Shown: piece after piece, positions 23,111 to 33,956 of the stretch | How the letters are laid out: each line of letters starts with the position of its first letter | Numbering within the stretch: the stretch's first letter is position 1 | NCBI RefSeq assembly: GCF_003576645.1 | Contig: NC_044916.1 | Location: 29,024,101 to 29,088,100 of the forward strand | Direction of reading: 5' to 3' | Length of the DNA stretch: 64,000 nt | Source: Ipomoea triloba | Lineage: Eukaryota; Streptophyta; Magnoliopsida; Solanales; Convolvulaceae | Notes under the pieces: model-generated | What the model saw: only the letters and a program-made list of their open reading frames with translations | What the model was told of the DNA's origin: nothing | The model's database searches: none | Position numbers and translations under genes: made by a program

Positions 23111-24865
23111 TAAATGAAAGTTAACCGTGCAATGCAAGAATCATGCTGTCAGATAAATCCAGGCAAGCCACTGCCTTCTCAACTCTACTTTTTTTTTTAT
23201 CAAGATTGGAGGGGAAACCCCAATGGTACCCTTCTTTTCAACTCTATTTTGACCTTTGATATGTTAGGTAATTATATTCTCACTCTATTTCGTTATACAC
23301 TCAGTTTGACATGAAAAATGTTTATCTTAAAACATCCACAAGGACCACAACCATTCTCTCTTTACCTCCCCATTTTATTGGCCCAATTCTTCAACATTAC
23401 GATATAATTTTTTCTCCTATTTTTTCTCCAATTCTTTTTATCCTTTTTTCCTTTTGACCCTACTCATTCACACTCTTACACATCATCTATTTGTGTATTA
23501 ACAAATAGAGTTTTTTCGGTAAACTATTCATGCTCGGTAAACATTCGTTTATTAAGGTAAACGAACATAAATGAACAAACTTTAGAGCTTGTTTAATAAA
23601 CGAACAGAGTTTGAACATTTGTAGACTCGTTTGCTAATAAGAGATTGTGAATATGTTTGTTAGTATTCATTTAATAATATCCATGAACAATCTCATTTTT
23701 ATGTTTCTTTAATTTAGTACCGTTCACGAGCATGCTTGTTTAGGGTTTTTTAAGATTGTTTACGAACAAACTCATTTAAATACAATTTATTTTATTTAAT
23801 TTTAATATACTAGTACACTAATATGACATTTTTCTCCCTATGTTATGTGCTTATAGCACTTTTCCTCCCTGAGTTATTAAAGTGACAATTTTTCCCCCTC
23901 AGTTATTTTTAAAGGGGTAGTTTTCCCCCCTATAATGTTAAATTGATATTGTTGCCCTTAAAATAACTATTTCATTTATTTTTATTCTCCAACCAATTAT
24001 TACTAATATGTATGGAAGATCACGGTTTGATACGAACCTAATCGAATACTGTAGCAATTGAACTTAAATAGTATGGAGGTTATGGTTACAATTCATAACG
24101 GAAAAAATAAAATAAAATAATTGTTGAATTTAGAATATTTTTAAATAAGAAATAAAATTATAAAAATAAATAAATAAGTTTTTATTCGCGGTTCAAAATC
24201 AAAATTGGAACCGAACCATACCGATTTATCAAAATAAGTGTTAGATCATTTTCACTATATATGATTGTGGTTCAATTCCAGTTCACGGTTCAACAATTAT
24301 TTAATTTTATTTTTTCGGTTCTGAATAGTAACTAAAACTGTCCACACTATTTCGGTATGATTGCTACAATGTTTGGTTAGGTTCGAACGAAATCGTGATC
24401 ATCCATACATATAAGTAATAATTTGTTGGAGAAGAAAAATAAATGAAATAATTATTTTTAAGGGTAAAAATGTTAATTTAATATTTCAGGAGAAAAAGCT
24501 ATCACTTTAACAACACAGGGAAAAAAAGTGTTATATGTGACATAACATATGGGGAAAAAGTTCCCTATAAATTTTTAAAATTTTACTTCTATTTTTTCAT
24601 ATAGTCCTACTCCTACCAAAGTAAACCCATTTGATAATTCTCAACCACAAGTGCTGATTATGCACATCTTGTGCTTCTTCCGAAAGGAGTTGTAGGCTCT
24701 GTCCGGAAAGAGCTCTGCAAATTAGGACAAAAGAAGGAAAATATAAAAAGAGTATTTATTGTTCACAAATAAATTATGATCATGAACATTTATTTACATG
24801 TACTTGTGTGTTTAGTGTTCATGAACGAGTTTACGAACGTTAATGAACACGTCCGCAGACGTGTT
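23111..24865. repeat. Right-block counterpart of 7033-11110
   Basis: Contains a single copy of the sequence that is tandemly duplicated in the left block, including the dispersed CGAACATAAATGAACAA repeat at 23510-23760 and a foldback element. Similarity to the left block ends near 24865. Up to 25160 it continues as more of the GAACA/CGAAC-rich dispersed repeat. No gene. Confidence 0.7.
23820..24562. mobile_element. Foldback element, copy 3
   Basis: Same long inverted ends (TGACATTTTTCTCCC...) and inner inverted repeat (ATCACGGTTTGATACGAACC) as copies 1 and 2. Confidence 0.7.
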
Positions 24866-25168
24866 CACAAATGTTAACGGATATGTTGGTGAACGTGTAT
24901 GCGAACATTAATGAACATTTAACAAATAAACACGAACAAAATTTTAAAAAATCTTAACAAAAGAACACAAACAACATTTTCAAAATTCTTAACAAACGAA
25001 CACGAACAACATCTGTTCGTTCATGTTCGGTCCGTTAGCTGTCTTACATCTATTTTTTTTTTGTAACTACAATCTAACCTATTTATAGTATCTGCTTATC
25101 ATGATTATGCCAACATCCTTCATCTTTTTCTTCCCTTCTTTCTCCCCTCATTTTTAGCTGTTAGAGAT

Positions 25169-25608
25169 CGCAAATTATATCGTGGACCGTGGTCCACAAT
25201 GCATTGTGGACCGCGGTCCCAAAACGACGTCGTTTTGATTAATGAAAACGGACGGATGAATTCGCGTCACACACTTTCAGTTCATATATACTACAGTTAC
25301 ATTTCAACACAACTTTAGTTACATTTCAACACAACTACAGTTACATTTTGATATAACTACAGTTTCATTCGATAATATAAAAACACAAATGTGAAACTGT
25401 TATTCAGTATATGTTCATATACACTGCAGTTACATTTCAACACAACTACAGTTACATTTCGATATAACTACAGTTTCATTCGATAATATCAAAACAAATG
25501 TAAGGCAGCAGTATCTTTTGAGATGAACTGTAGTGTCAATTACGGGCTCCGTCTCCCACTTACTGAAACGACGTCGTTTTGGGACCGCGGTCCACGATAT
25601 AAGAACTG
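25169..25608. mobile_element. Mutator-type MITE, family member 1 (minisatellite interior)
   Basis: Flanked by the perfect 9-bp duplication GTTAGAGAT (25160-25168 and 25609-25617), typical of Mutator-like elements. The left end reads CGCAAATTATATCGTGGACC and the right end, inverted, CAGTTCTTATATCGTGGACC. Just inside both ends is the palindrome AACGACGTCGTT. The interior repeats CTACAGTTACATTTCAACACAA-like units. Non-coding. Confidence 0.85.
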
Positions 25609-25774
25609 GTTAGAGATGCTCTTATAAATGTCGCACCTTCTACACATTTGCTCTTTCCTAACAATATTGTAAAACCAAATAAATAAAGGAAAAGAACAAC
25701 TCTGCTTTGGCGCTGGAAAAGGATGACTCAAGAAATTAATAGATCAACAATTGACTTTTTAATGTTAGTTGCTC

Positions 25775-26900
25775 TCTACATTTGTCATTGTGACTTTGTG
25801 AGTTAGCATAAATGGATCACAAGATTACACATGAATTTGATAATATTAGTCTGATTATAATCAAACAATCCGTTATAATTGAAAAAGTATCGTGGATCTT
25901 GAATGCAAGACTTACGGGTTCAAAATTAGTTAACTTTTTTATAGTTATTAGTCCGGATTAGATAATACCAAAAAACGAACAAATATAAAAACGGAAGTAA
26001 AAGAAATGAACCCGAACACAAGAAATGATTACGCAGTTCGGAGCTAAAACTCCTACGTCTGCGGGGCTACTCAGCTTTTGCCCAATCCACTAGATGATCA
26101 CTAAAGTTACAATAGTTGGAATATATGCCCAAACATACAATGGTCATAAACCAACACAGCCTTCATCATCTACACTTGAATTGAATAGCTGCAAGCCGGG
26201 AATTCTTCACTAATCTTCAATCACGACTCAGCGTCAAAGGCAGCATCTTCAATCACGACTCAACATCAACGCCAGTATCAAAGACAGCAGCAAAACGTCA
26301 TTAATTCACCAAAGTAATTCATCACTTAGATTTCACGTGAGAAGCTCTAAATATTTAATGTGTGAAGAGATGGGCTTAGAGCTTCAAGTGCCTTCATATT
26401 TATAGCTTGAAAAACCCCTTAACAAACCTCACAAAAATAGAGCTGAATAATTCTTGATTAAATGAGAGCCACAATCCCTTTTTATTGTTAGCCACATAAA
26501 ATAAATATTTTGACTAATTCCTTGTTGAAAGCTTGCTGTCTAAGACAGCATACGCTGACTTAGCCTCCCTTTCAGCACTGGCGGACAACCTGACTGACGG
26601 TCCAAAAACTATAATAAAACATATAGGCTAAGTGTATTTTTGACAAATAATATAGCCAATTAAAAAGGACCGTGTATCATTTGTACACTTACAATAATAA
26701 GTAGTGTTGGGTACTGTTTTGTAGTTCCATCCACAAAATTTTCTTACTTACAATTTACAAACAAAGGTTGAAGGGAATTGAAGAAGTTCTTATCCATTGA
26801 CTATTGGTGAAAATAGCACAAAAGAGAAGTGTTAACTTTTACAAGATATTTTGCACGAGACGCGCTTACTTTGGTTTGTATACAAAAATCAAAGTTTTTC
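25775..26900 (+). pseudogene. B3 module E: degenerate first exon, promoter split by insertion
   Basis: Sequence at 26695-26873 matches the upstream region and first exon of modules C and D. The start codon position reads ATA (26813) and the exon is 61 nt, so it is dead. The upstream landmark (GGATCACAAGATTAC, about 25813) is separated from the rest by an insertion from about 25883 to 26690. That insertion resembles a reverse-oriented Copia LTR: it has an ACGCAGTTCGGAGCTAAAAC stretch and CTACGTCTGCGGGGCTAC. No downstream exons. Confidence 0.55.
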
Positions 26901-27480
26901 TTATTTTCTTTTTTCGTGAAATCATCTTTCTAAATCTTGACAAATGAATGAAATATTTGCAATTTATTATTTTTTTTAAAACAATTTCTTTGATGGAGAA
27001 TTTTTATATCATATATAGTTCCGATTGTACTTTTAAATAAATTAAGATATTAATATATAGATAGATTACTTAACACCAATGGACTCTTTGAAGTGGATAT
27101 TTTCATAAAGTATTCTCACTAAAAAAAACCCAAAAAAAAAAAAAAGTTTTTCTTATTTTCTTTTTTCGTGAAATCATCTTTCTAAATCTTGACAAATGAA
27201 TGAAATATATGCAATTTTTTTTTTTTAAAACACCATTTCTTTGATGGAGAGTTTTTATATCATATATAGTTCCGATTTTACTTTTAAATAAATTAAGATA
27301 TTACTATATAGATAGATTACTTAACACTAATGGACTCTTCGAAGTGGATATTTTCATAAAGTATTCTCACTACCGATTTTACTTTTAAATAAATTAAGAT
27401 ATTATTATATAGATAGATTACTTAACACCAATGGACTCTTTGAAGTGGATATTTTCATAAAGTATTCTCACTAAAAAAAC
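26885..27480. repeat. Tandem duplication of about 245 bp, 2.5 copies
   Basis: The sequence from the TTTTTCTTATTTTCTTTTTTC stretch to TTCATAAAGTATTCTCACT occurs at about 26895-27120, 27147-27370 and, as a partial copy, 27371-27473. It derives from intron or upstream sequence of the B3 modules. Confidence 0.75.
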
Positions 27481-27576
27481 CCAGAAAAAAAAAATGTGCA
27501 TATACGCACACAATCGTTTAGCAGAGAGTAGATTTGTATTTGTAAATTCAAACAACAAAACTCAAATGCAAATACT

Positions 27577-27648
27577 TGCCCCCATGCAGGATCGAACTAC
27601 AGACCTTCAGTTTACAAGACTGACGCTCTACCACTGAGCTATAGGGGC
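27577..27648 (-). tRNA. tRNA-Thr (anticodon UGU)
   Basis: On the minus strand the 72-nt sequence folds as a full cloverleaf. The acceptor stem pairs GCCCCTA with TGGGGGC, followed by discriminator A. The D arm holds the A box (TAGCTCAGTGGTAGAGC). The anticodon stem TCAGT/ACTGA closes the loop CTTGTAA with anticodon TGT, and the T arm holds the B box GTTCGATCC. There is no intron, and the CCA end is not encoded, as expected for a nuclear gene. A T4 run for Pol III termination follows about 17 nt downstream (27557-27560). It decodes ACA threonine codons in cytosolic translation. The sequence fits a nuclear plant gene and not the chloroplast trnT forms. Confidence 0.95.
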
Positions 27649-28322
27649 TAGGCTGTTCACCAGCCTTCTTAATTAACATGTTACCGATATGTTTAATGTG
27701 TCGATTGAATCACAACATTTAGCCATTTAGGTGTCATCTTAGATATTAGATATTTCTCAAATATATACTAAACTATGACAAATTGACCAAAATGATTATA
27801 ACAATGGATAAAATTGAGAAGGTTTAAAAATTAGACACCCTAAAAAAAACAAGTTTTGAAAATGTATTTGAGTTTTTGACCCGACCCTAAACGCATTTTC
27901 CAAATGAAACCTTTACTTTTGTTGAACTTTTTTAATTGAAAAAATAACAAACACATTTGACAAATACGTTTAATGTATTTTCACCACCCTATGCGAAAAT
28001 CGTCAAATGTATTTCCCAAATGTATTTGGTCATATAAGCCACATACTCTCAAAATTTATTCTGACCACTCACCAACTTGTGGTGAATATTAAATCAGTAA
28101 TAAATCACAGGATAATAGAGAACCACAAATATTTCATGACTTACATTTTTCCTAAGTAGTACTCCAATGATAATGAATTAATGAACTTCTAATCCCAAAT
28201 TAATATTAATATATTAAATTTCTATTTGAATTTTAGCATTTGGCATTTTTAAATTTTTTTATTAATTTTGTTTTAGATTATCTAAGCTCATATTATTGAC
28301 TTTAAAGTTTTATATTAACTTT
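27649..28322. other. AT-rich intergenic sequence
   Basis: No gene or element recognised. TATTAACTTT at 28313-28322 is the probable left target duplication of the following LINE. Confidence 0.5.
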
Positions 28323-31236
28323 CTTTAAACTATCTATGTCAAGTCATGTTACAGATTGCTTATAGGAGAGGTTGATGATGTTCGCCCTTGGAACCGGATA
28401 TGGGACTTGCAGGTACCTCCAAAAGTAAAGCATTTTTGTTGGCAATTAGCCTCTTCATTCTTACCCACATGTGATGCGCTGAATATGAAACGAATCCCTT
28501 GTTCGCAGGTTTGTCACCTTTGTGGTAGTGTGCAAGAATCAGCTTATCATCTTTTTGTTGAATGTCAAGAGGTTGGTACTTTGTGGAGCAGCATATGTCT
28601 TCCTGTTCTACTGTTAGTGCCAGGTAATTTGATTGATTGGTTTTTTGAGCTAATTGCTTTGCTTGATGAAGAAAAATGCAGTAAGTTTATAATGTTACGT
28701 TGGGGTTTGTGGGGGAACAGGAATGAAAAAGTGTGGAATGGTGTATCTGTTGACTTAAATATAATGAAGTGCAAAGCTCTCACTTTTTTGGCAAATTGGA
28801 AGTACGCAAATGGGTTGGAGGAGATTACTCATACTGTGAGAATTGTAGAGGAAAAATGGAAGGCCCCAATGGTTGGCAGATTCAAGCTCAATACCGATGC
28901 CTCCCTTGATCCAGGAAATAATATCATGGGATTTGGATGGGTGTTGCGTGATGAGGATGGCCGATTTTTGGCGGCGAAGAGCATGCATGTTATGGGAAAT
29001 TACGCAGTAAAAAAAGCCGAAGCTGTCCGTATTCGTGAGGCCCTGAGTTGGTTGAAGGACACGGGACTGGGAGATATTGATGTTGATGTTGGGAATATTT
29101 GTAATTAGGTTTTGATGATACCAAAAATGTGTTAGAATTTATTTGTAATTATTAGTCTCCAAAAGAAGAAAATGAAGAAACATCAAGTTCAGTAAACTGC
29201 TACAGTACGGTTCAGTAAACCGCTACAGTGACTTCGAGAGGTGCTACAGTACCATTCGCATGAGGCACTTTTGAACAAAGTTTTGAGGCCGAAGAAAAAG
29301 ACAATAATCCATGAGAGGAGGATGGAAAAGGAGTTTGGATATCATGGAATAAGGATATGATCCACGAGAGGTGGATTGGAAAACCAAAGTACTCGTGAGA
29401 GGTAGATTAAAATGGTTGCAAGACATCAAGTTCGCGCTGCTACAGTACTTCGAGAGATGCTACCGTACTTCGAGAGGTGCTACAGTACATTCGAGAGATC
29501 GAGAGTTCGAGAGATCGATCGAGAGGTTCGAAAGATCACAAGAGATGAAAACTCGATGCTACAGTGAAATTGCTACAGTACTCGAGAGGTAAATAGTATT
29601 ATTGCTACAGTGACATGAATAGTACTATTGCTACAGTAATCACGAAAAATACTCAGATGAAATTGGTTCAATGAGTATTATTCTAGCAAGAAGACTTTTG
29701 GAAGAAGAAGTTGCGAGAGGTATGAATAAATCCTTCAAGCTAGTTCAAGATTCAACTAAGGAATTAATTATACACTTGGAAGATGTCACATGGGAAAAGG
29801 TAATATGGGTGACAATATTTTATTTGAAAGAGTTCAAATAAAATTCAAAGTGATCAGGAGAAAGCTAAAGATGGAGAATGGGCATGAATATTTTATTCAA
29901 GAAAGATGGGCTCAAGATAGTGGAAAGAATATTAAATCAAGCATGAAGACAAAGTTTCTTATCAACATGCAAGACACCATACGGAAATTATGGGAGTGGA
30001 ATATTTTATGGAAGACTTCAAGTGGGATTTCAGATCAAGCTAGCACATGGGATACAAATTAAGGTGGAGCTTCAACGGGTAAAGTATGGAGACTTGAACA
30101 AGGAAATATTTTATCAACTCCACTAAGCACGTGAAGGAGACAAAAATTAATGTGGGTTGTTTGGCAGATTTGGACTGCTGCCAAACGGTCAAATTAGCAA
30201 CGGGAATATTTCTTCCCAAATATAAAACCCCAAGGCTTAGAAGAAAAGTAAACCAAGGTTGAATACAAGGATACCAAGAGTGAATAAAAGAGTGAATACC
30301 AAGGGGGAAAACAAGACAGTGAATGCACATAAAGAAAAGAGAGGAAAAGCTCAGCTTCGAGACATAAAATTCCAGTGTGCATATTCTAAGCTTAAAAGAT
30401 AAAAGAATCACTTTGATTCTTTTACTAGTCCAGCACAAACACAACAACACCAACTTTCGAAGGGAAGTTTTGAGTAGGCAGTGAAGGATAGGTGGACGGT
30501 GCGGCCATTCGCTATCTCAAGGATTGTCAGGCAGTGAAGGATAGGAAGACGGTGCGGCTGTTTTCTATCTCAAGGATTGCCAAGAAGGGAAGAAGCGGGT
30601 TGCTTCTGTCCAGACTTTGTATTGGTGATAATACATAGTGGATTTGCTCCTTGGAGTGAAAGGAGAACAGTGGACGTAGGCTGCGTTGGCCGAACCACTC
30701 AAATTCCTCTCTTGCACTTTACTTTACTGTTATTATTATTATTGTGCAACTAACCTCATAACTCTTATTCACACGAGCACACAATTTACAAAACGCTACA
30801 ATCATATTTTACGCAAGCTTGAGACTTCCGCTGCAAGGAAATTTATTTCCTTAATTCTTTTCAGCTCACTTTGAGTTAGAATCGAAAATTTGATAAAGTC
30901 TATTCAACCCCCCTTCTAGACTTTATAGCTTGCTCATCCGGGACCAACAGTTGAGACAGATTCCCAACTAGTTTATTTTGTTTTATGCTCTGAATCTTTT
31001 TATTCTAATTTTGGTTTTATTATTGACGATGTAAAGAATTTGGCATCCACGATTAGTGGTGTTGAATTCCATTTTGCAAAGCGATCTGCGAATCGTGCTG
31101 CCCACACTATTGCTCGGGAAGTCGTTTCTTAGTCAGGTTGCGGGGAATGGTTTGATTCTCCTCCTTCGTTTCTTGTTGATTGTCTTTATTCTGATTTAAT
31201 GCATTGAGTTCTTCTTCTCAAAAAAAAAAAAAAAAT
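28323..31236 (+). mobile_element. 5'-truncated LINE (non-LTR retrotransposon), split by a solo LTR
   Basis: The plus strand encodes the end of a plant LINE polyprotein: a zinc-binding reverse-transcriptase motif (CHLCGSVQESAYHLFVEC) and an RNase H domain with catalytic Asp in NTDAS, Glu in KKAEAV and, after the interruption, Asp in ETDSQ. Coding sequence runs to 29086 and resumes at 30955. A nonsense codon (TAG) lies about 31134, and a poly-A tail at 31220-31235 ends the copy. TATTAACTTT before (28313-28322) and after (31237-31246) is a likely target-site duplication, so this is a short 5'-truncated insertion of about 1 kb. No endonuclease or main RT domain is present. Dead copy. Confidence 0.85.
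29087..30949 (+). mobile_element. Solo LTR (SIRE-like Copia), 1863 bp
   Basis: Starts TGTTGGGAAT and ends GGGACCAACA, with the TG...CA termini of LTRs. Both sides carry the same 5-bp target duplication GTTGA (29082-29086, 30950-30954). Removing it joins the LINE RNase H frame exactly (DIDV to ETDSQ). The 3' end has TCTATTCAACCCCCCTTC, typical of large Copia LTRs of the SIRE/Maximus type. Internally, TGCTACAGTACTTCGAGAG words repeat at 29195-29640. No internal retrotransposon genes remain, so recombination between LTRs is inferred. Small open frames inside are not genes. Confidence 0.9.
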
Positions 31237-31813
31237 TATTAACTTTTTGAATTAATTTTAATTGTAGGCCTTGATGGGGTGTACTGGACTAGCTTTTTCT
31301 AGGCTTGCCCATATGATGAATTTTGGCAAGCCTTGTCTCGTTTTAACCGTATTAGTTATGAATGGAAAATTTTTCTTTGGATCATGACAGATAACACACT
31401 TGTGCAAACTATGAATAAAATGTATATTTTTTATATACTAAATATATAGTATTATTTATATATTGAATTACATTATTTAATAATATATACAATAATATAT
31501 ATTCAATACTCAAATAATATACATTTAGCACATAAATAATGTGTCTTTAGTATATTAAAAATATATCTTTTATTCATGGTCCACATGATTGTGTGAACCA
31601 TAGTCCATGAAATAATAATTGGTTATGAAGAGGGAATTCAATTCTTGAAAAGGAAAATACTACTTGATTCTCAAGTTCTACTTCTTACTTTTACGAAACT
31701 TTTAAGTTTAGTTGTTTCTCATTTCGAAAACGAAAACTTATAAAATGTTTTAGGACTGTTTTCCAAACCTTAAAAAATACATCTCCAAGAAAGAAATTAC
31801 TAAATAATTAATA

Positions 31814-31857
<44 letters not shown>

Positions 31858-32498
31858 TTATTTATTTATTTGTATGTTTTTTCTTGTGCTTCACAACATG
31901 TTTTATTTTGTGTTTTGCTTCCGTTCTAGTTTGAGGAGTTTATTGTTTTTAGGAGTTTAATTGTAATATTGCCATTGTAGAGGGGATTTATTTGATTCTT
32001 TTTAGGGGAGTTTGGTTCCAAAATATGTTTAGGTAGTGGAACATTCTTCCAAATTTCATATAACACTAGAAATTCAAAATAGGAGGGGAATAAGATTCCT
32101 ACGAACATGGCAAAAGAAGATCTAAATATTTTTCATATTCCCTTGAACAAATTACAAATGTTACGGTAAGGGTAAACTAACTAAATTGAATAGAAATTTA
32201 CAGAGGATGAAAAATTGTTTATAAACTTGGAATTGATCTAACTTTAATAACATGAATAAGAAACCAGTACTTAGATGTCTCAAAAGAAATGATTAAGTGG
32301 GTGGAGTATGAGTCTCATACTTAAAATATACAAGTTTGATTCTTGTCAATACTCTTGGTCGAGTGACTTGAGTCTCTCCAAAGTGATTTGGGGTATTACA
32401 CATGAATGAATTTTATCTACTACACACCTTTAAATAGTGATTGCGAGGTTTCATCCCTTCATTTTAAAAAAGGAAAAAAAAAAAAAAAAAAAAAAAAA
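31237..32498. other. Intergenic sequence with MITE-like and SINE-like pieces
   Basis: At 31383-31625 an AT-rich segment has diverged inverted ends of the GTGGACCATGGTCCAC type. A (TA)n repeat occupies about 31818-31851, followed by ATTT repeats. At 32280-32400 a GTGGGTGGAGTATGAG...AAGTTTGATTCTTG pattern resembles the A and B boxes of a tRNA-derived SINE. Poly-A (32470-32498) leads into the gap. No gene. Confidence 0.4.
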
Positions 32499-33182
32499 NN
32501 NNNNNNNNNNNNNNNNNNNNNNNNNNNNNNNNNNNNNNNNNNNNNNNNNNNNNNNNNNNNNNNNNNNNNNNNNNNNNNNNNNNNNNNNNNNNNNNNNNNN
32601 NNNNNNNNNNNNNNNNNNNNNNNNNNNNNNNNNNNNNNNNNNNNNNNNNNNNNNNNNNNNNNNNNNNNNNNNNNNNNNNNNNNNNNNNNNNNNNNNNNNN
32701 NNNNNNNNNNNNNNNNNNNNNNNNNNNNNNNNNNNNNNNNNNNNNNNNNNNNNNNNNNNNNNNNNNNNNNNNNNNNNNNNNNNNNNNNNNNNNNNNNNNN
32801 NNNNNNNNNNNNNNNNNNNNNNNNNNNNNNNNNNNNNNNNNNNNNNNNNNNNNNNNNNNNNNNNNNNNNNNNNNNNNNNNNNNNNNNNNNNNNNNNNNNN
32901 NNNNNNNNNNNNNNNNNNNNNNNNNNNNNNNNNNNNNNNNNNNNNNNNNNNNNNNNNNNNNNNNNNNNNNNNNNNNNNNNNNNNNNNNNNNNNNNNNNNN
33001 NNNNNNNNNNNNNNNNNNNNNNNNNNNNNNNNNNNNNNNNNNNNNNNNNNNNNNNNNNNNNNNNNNNNNNNNNNNNNNNNNNNNNNNNNNNNNNNNNNNN
33101 NNNNNNNNNNNNNNNNNNNNNNNNNNNNNNNNNNNNNNNNNNNNNNNNNNNNNNNNNNNNNNNNNNNNNNNNNNNNNNNNNN
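32499..33182. other. Assembly gap (N)
   Basis: 684 undetermined bases with A-runs on both sides. Apparent open frames through it are meaningless. Confidence 1.
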
Positions 33183-33223
<41 letters not shown>

Positions 33224-33956
33224 TAAAAATGCCACCAAATTGTACGAGATAACGAGAAAGTAATCCACACAATACATCTGCAATATTCCAATATAACATC
33301 ATACACAAAGCCTTGATCAATAATAATCATTTTTTGGGTGTAATCTTTCACTTTCTACTCATTTTTTACTCAATGTTAGGTGTCCTACTCATTTTTTTTT
33401 AAAAGAAAAAAGAAGTGAACCACTGATTTATTCATTCGTTTTTCTTTACTCAATAAAATCTGTATATATGACGGGAGTTATATTCCATGGGATTACATCT
33501 ATTATTTTCTCTTAAAAATCAATCAAATCTTCTTACTAGCCTATTGTCTCTAATTACCCTACTGGCATAGCATTTGACATTTTTTATTTTCTTCAACTGG
33601 CTTATTTCTTTTATTTTCTAGCATGAAAAATTCTTTTTTATGAATTTAAAATTTAAAATTCATATAACCAATCTTGAGAAAGAATCCTAGCCGCCAGCAT
33701 ATCAGTTAAATTTGCATGTAATACCTCCTGGCCTGGTGCACAAAATTGATCAAGTACAGATAGATGGGGATACAAGCACACCAAGTTAGAATGCTACTTT
33801 TATTCTAGCAAACATACCAACGGGGTTCAAACCTGTAAGTTGTAAGGATGTCTTCAAAGCTCATACAGCGTTGCTATATATTGTAGATTATAGTAAATCT
33901 TCCCGCCAAAAGAGTTGATTGATAAATACAAACATGAGTTTGGCATTCCGTAGTGT
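33183..33956. other. 3' flank of PRP17, poly-A beside the gap
   Basis: Begins with a long A run, then AT-rich non-coding sequence. The part from about 33700 to 33956 presumably includes the PRP17 3' untranslated region on the minus strand. No separate gene. Confidence 0.45.

Noticed and set aside
32406..33351. Long open frames on both strands
   Set aside because: They run through undetermined bases of an assembly gap.
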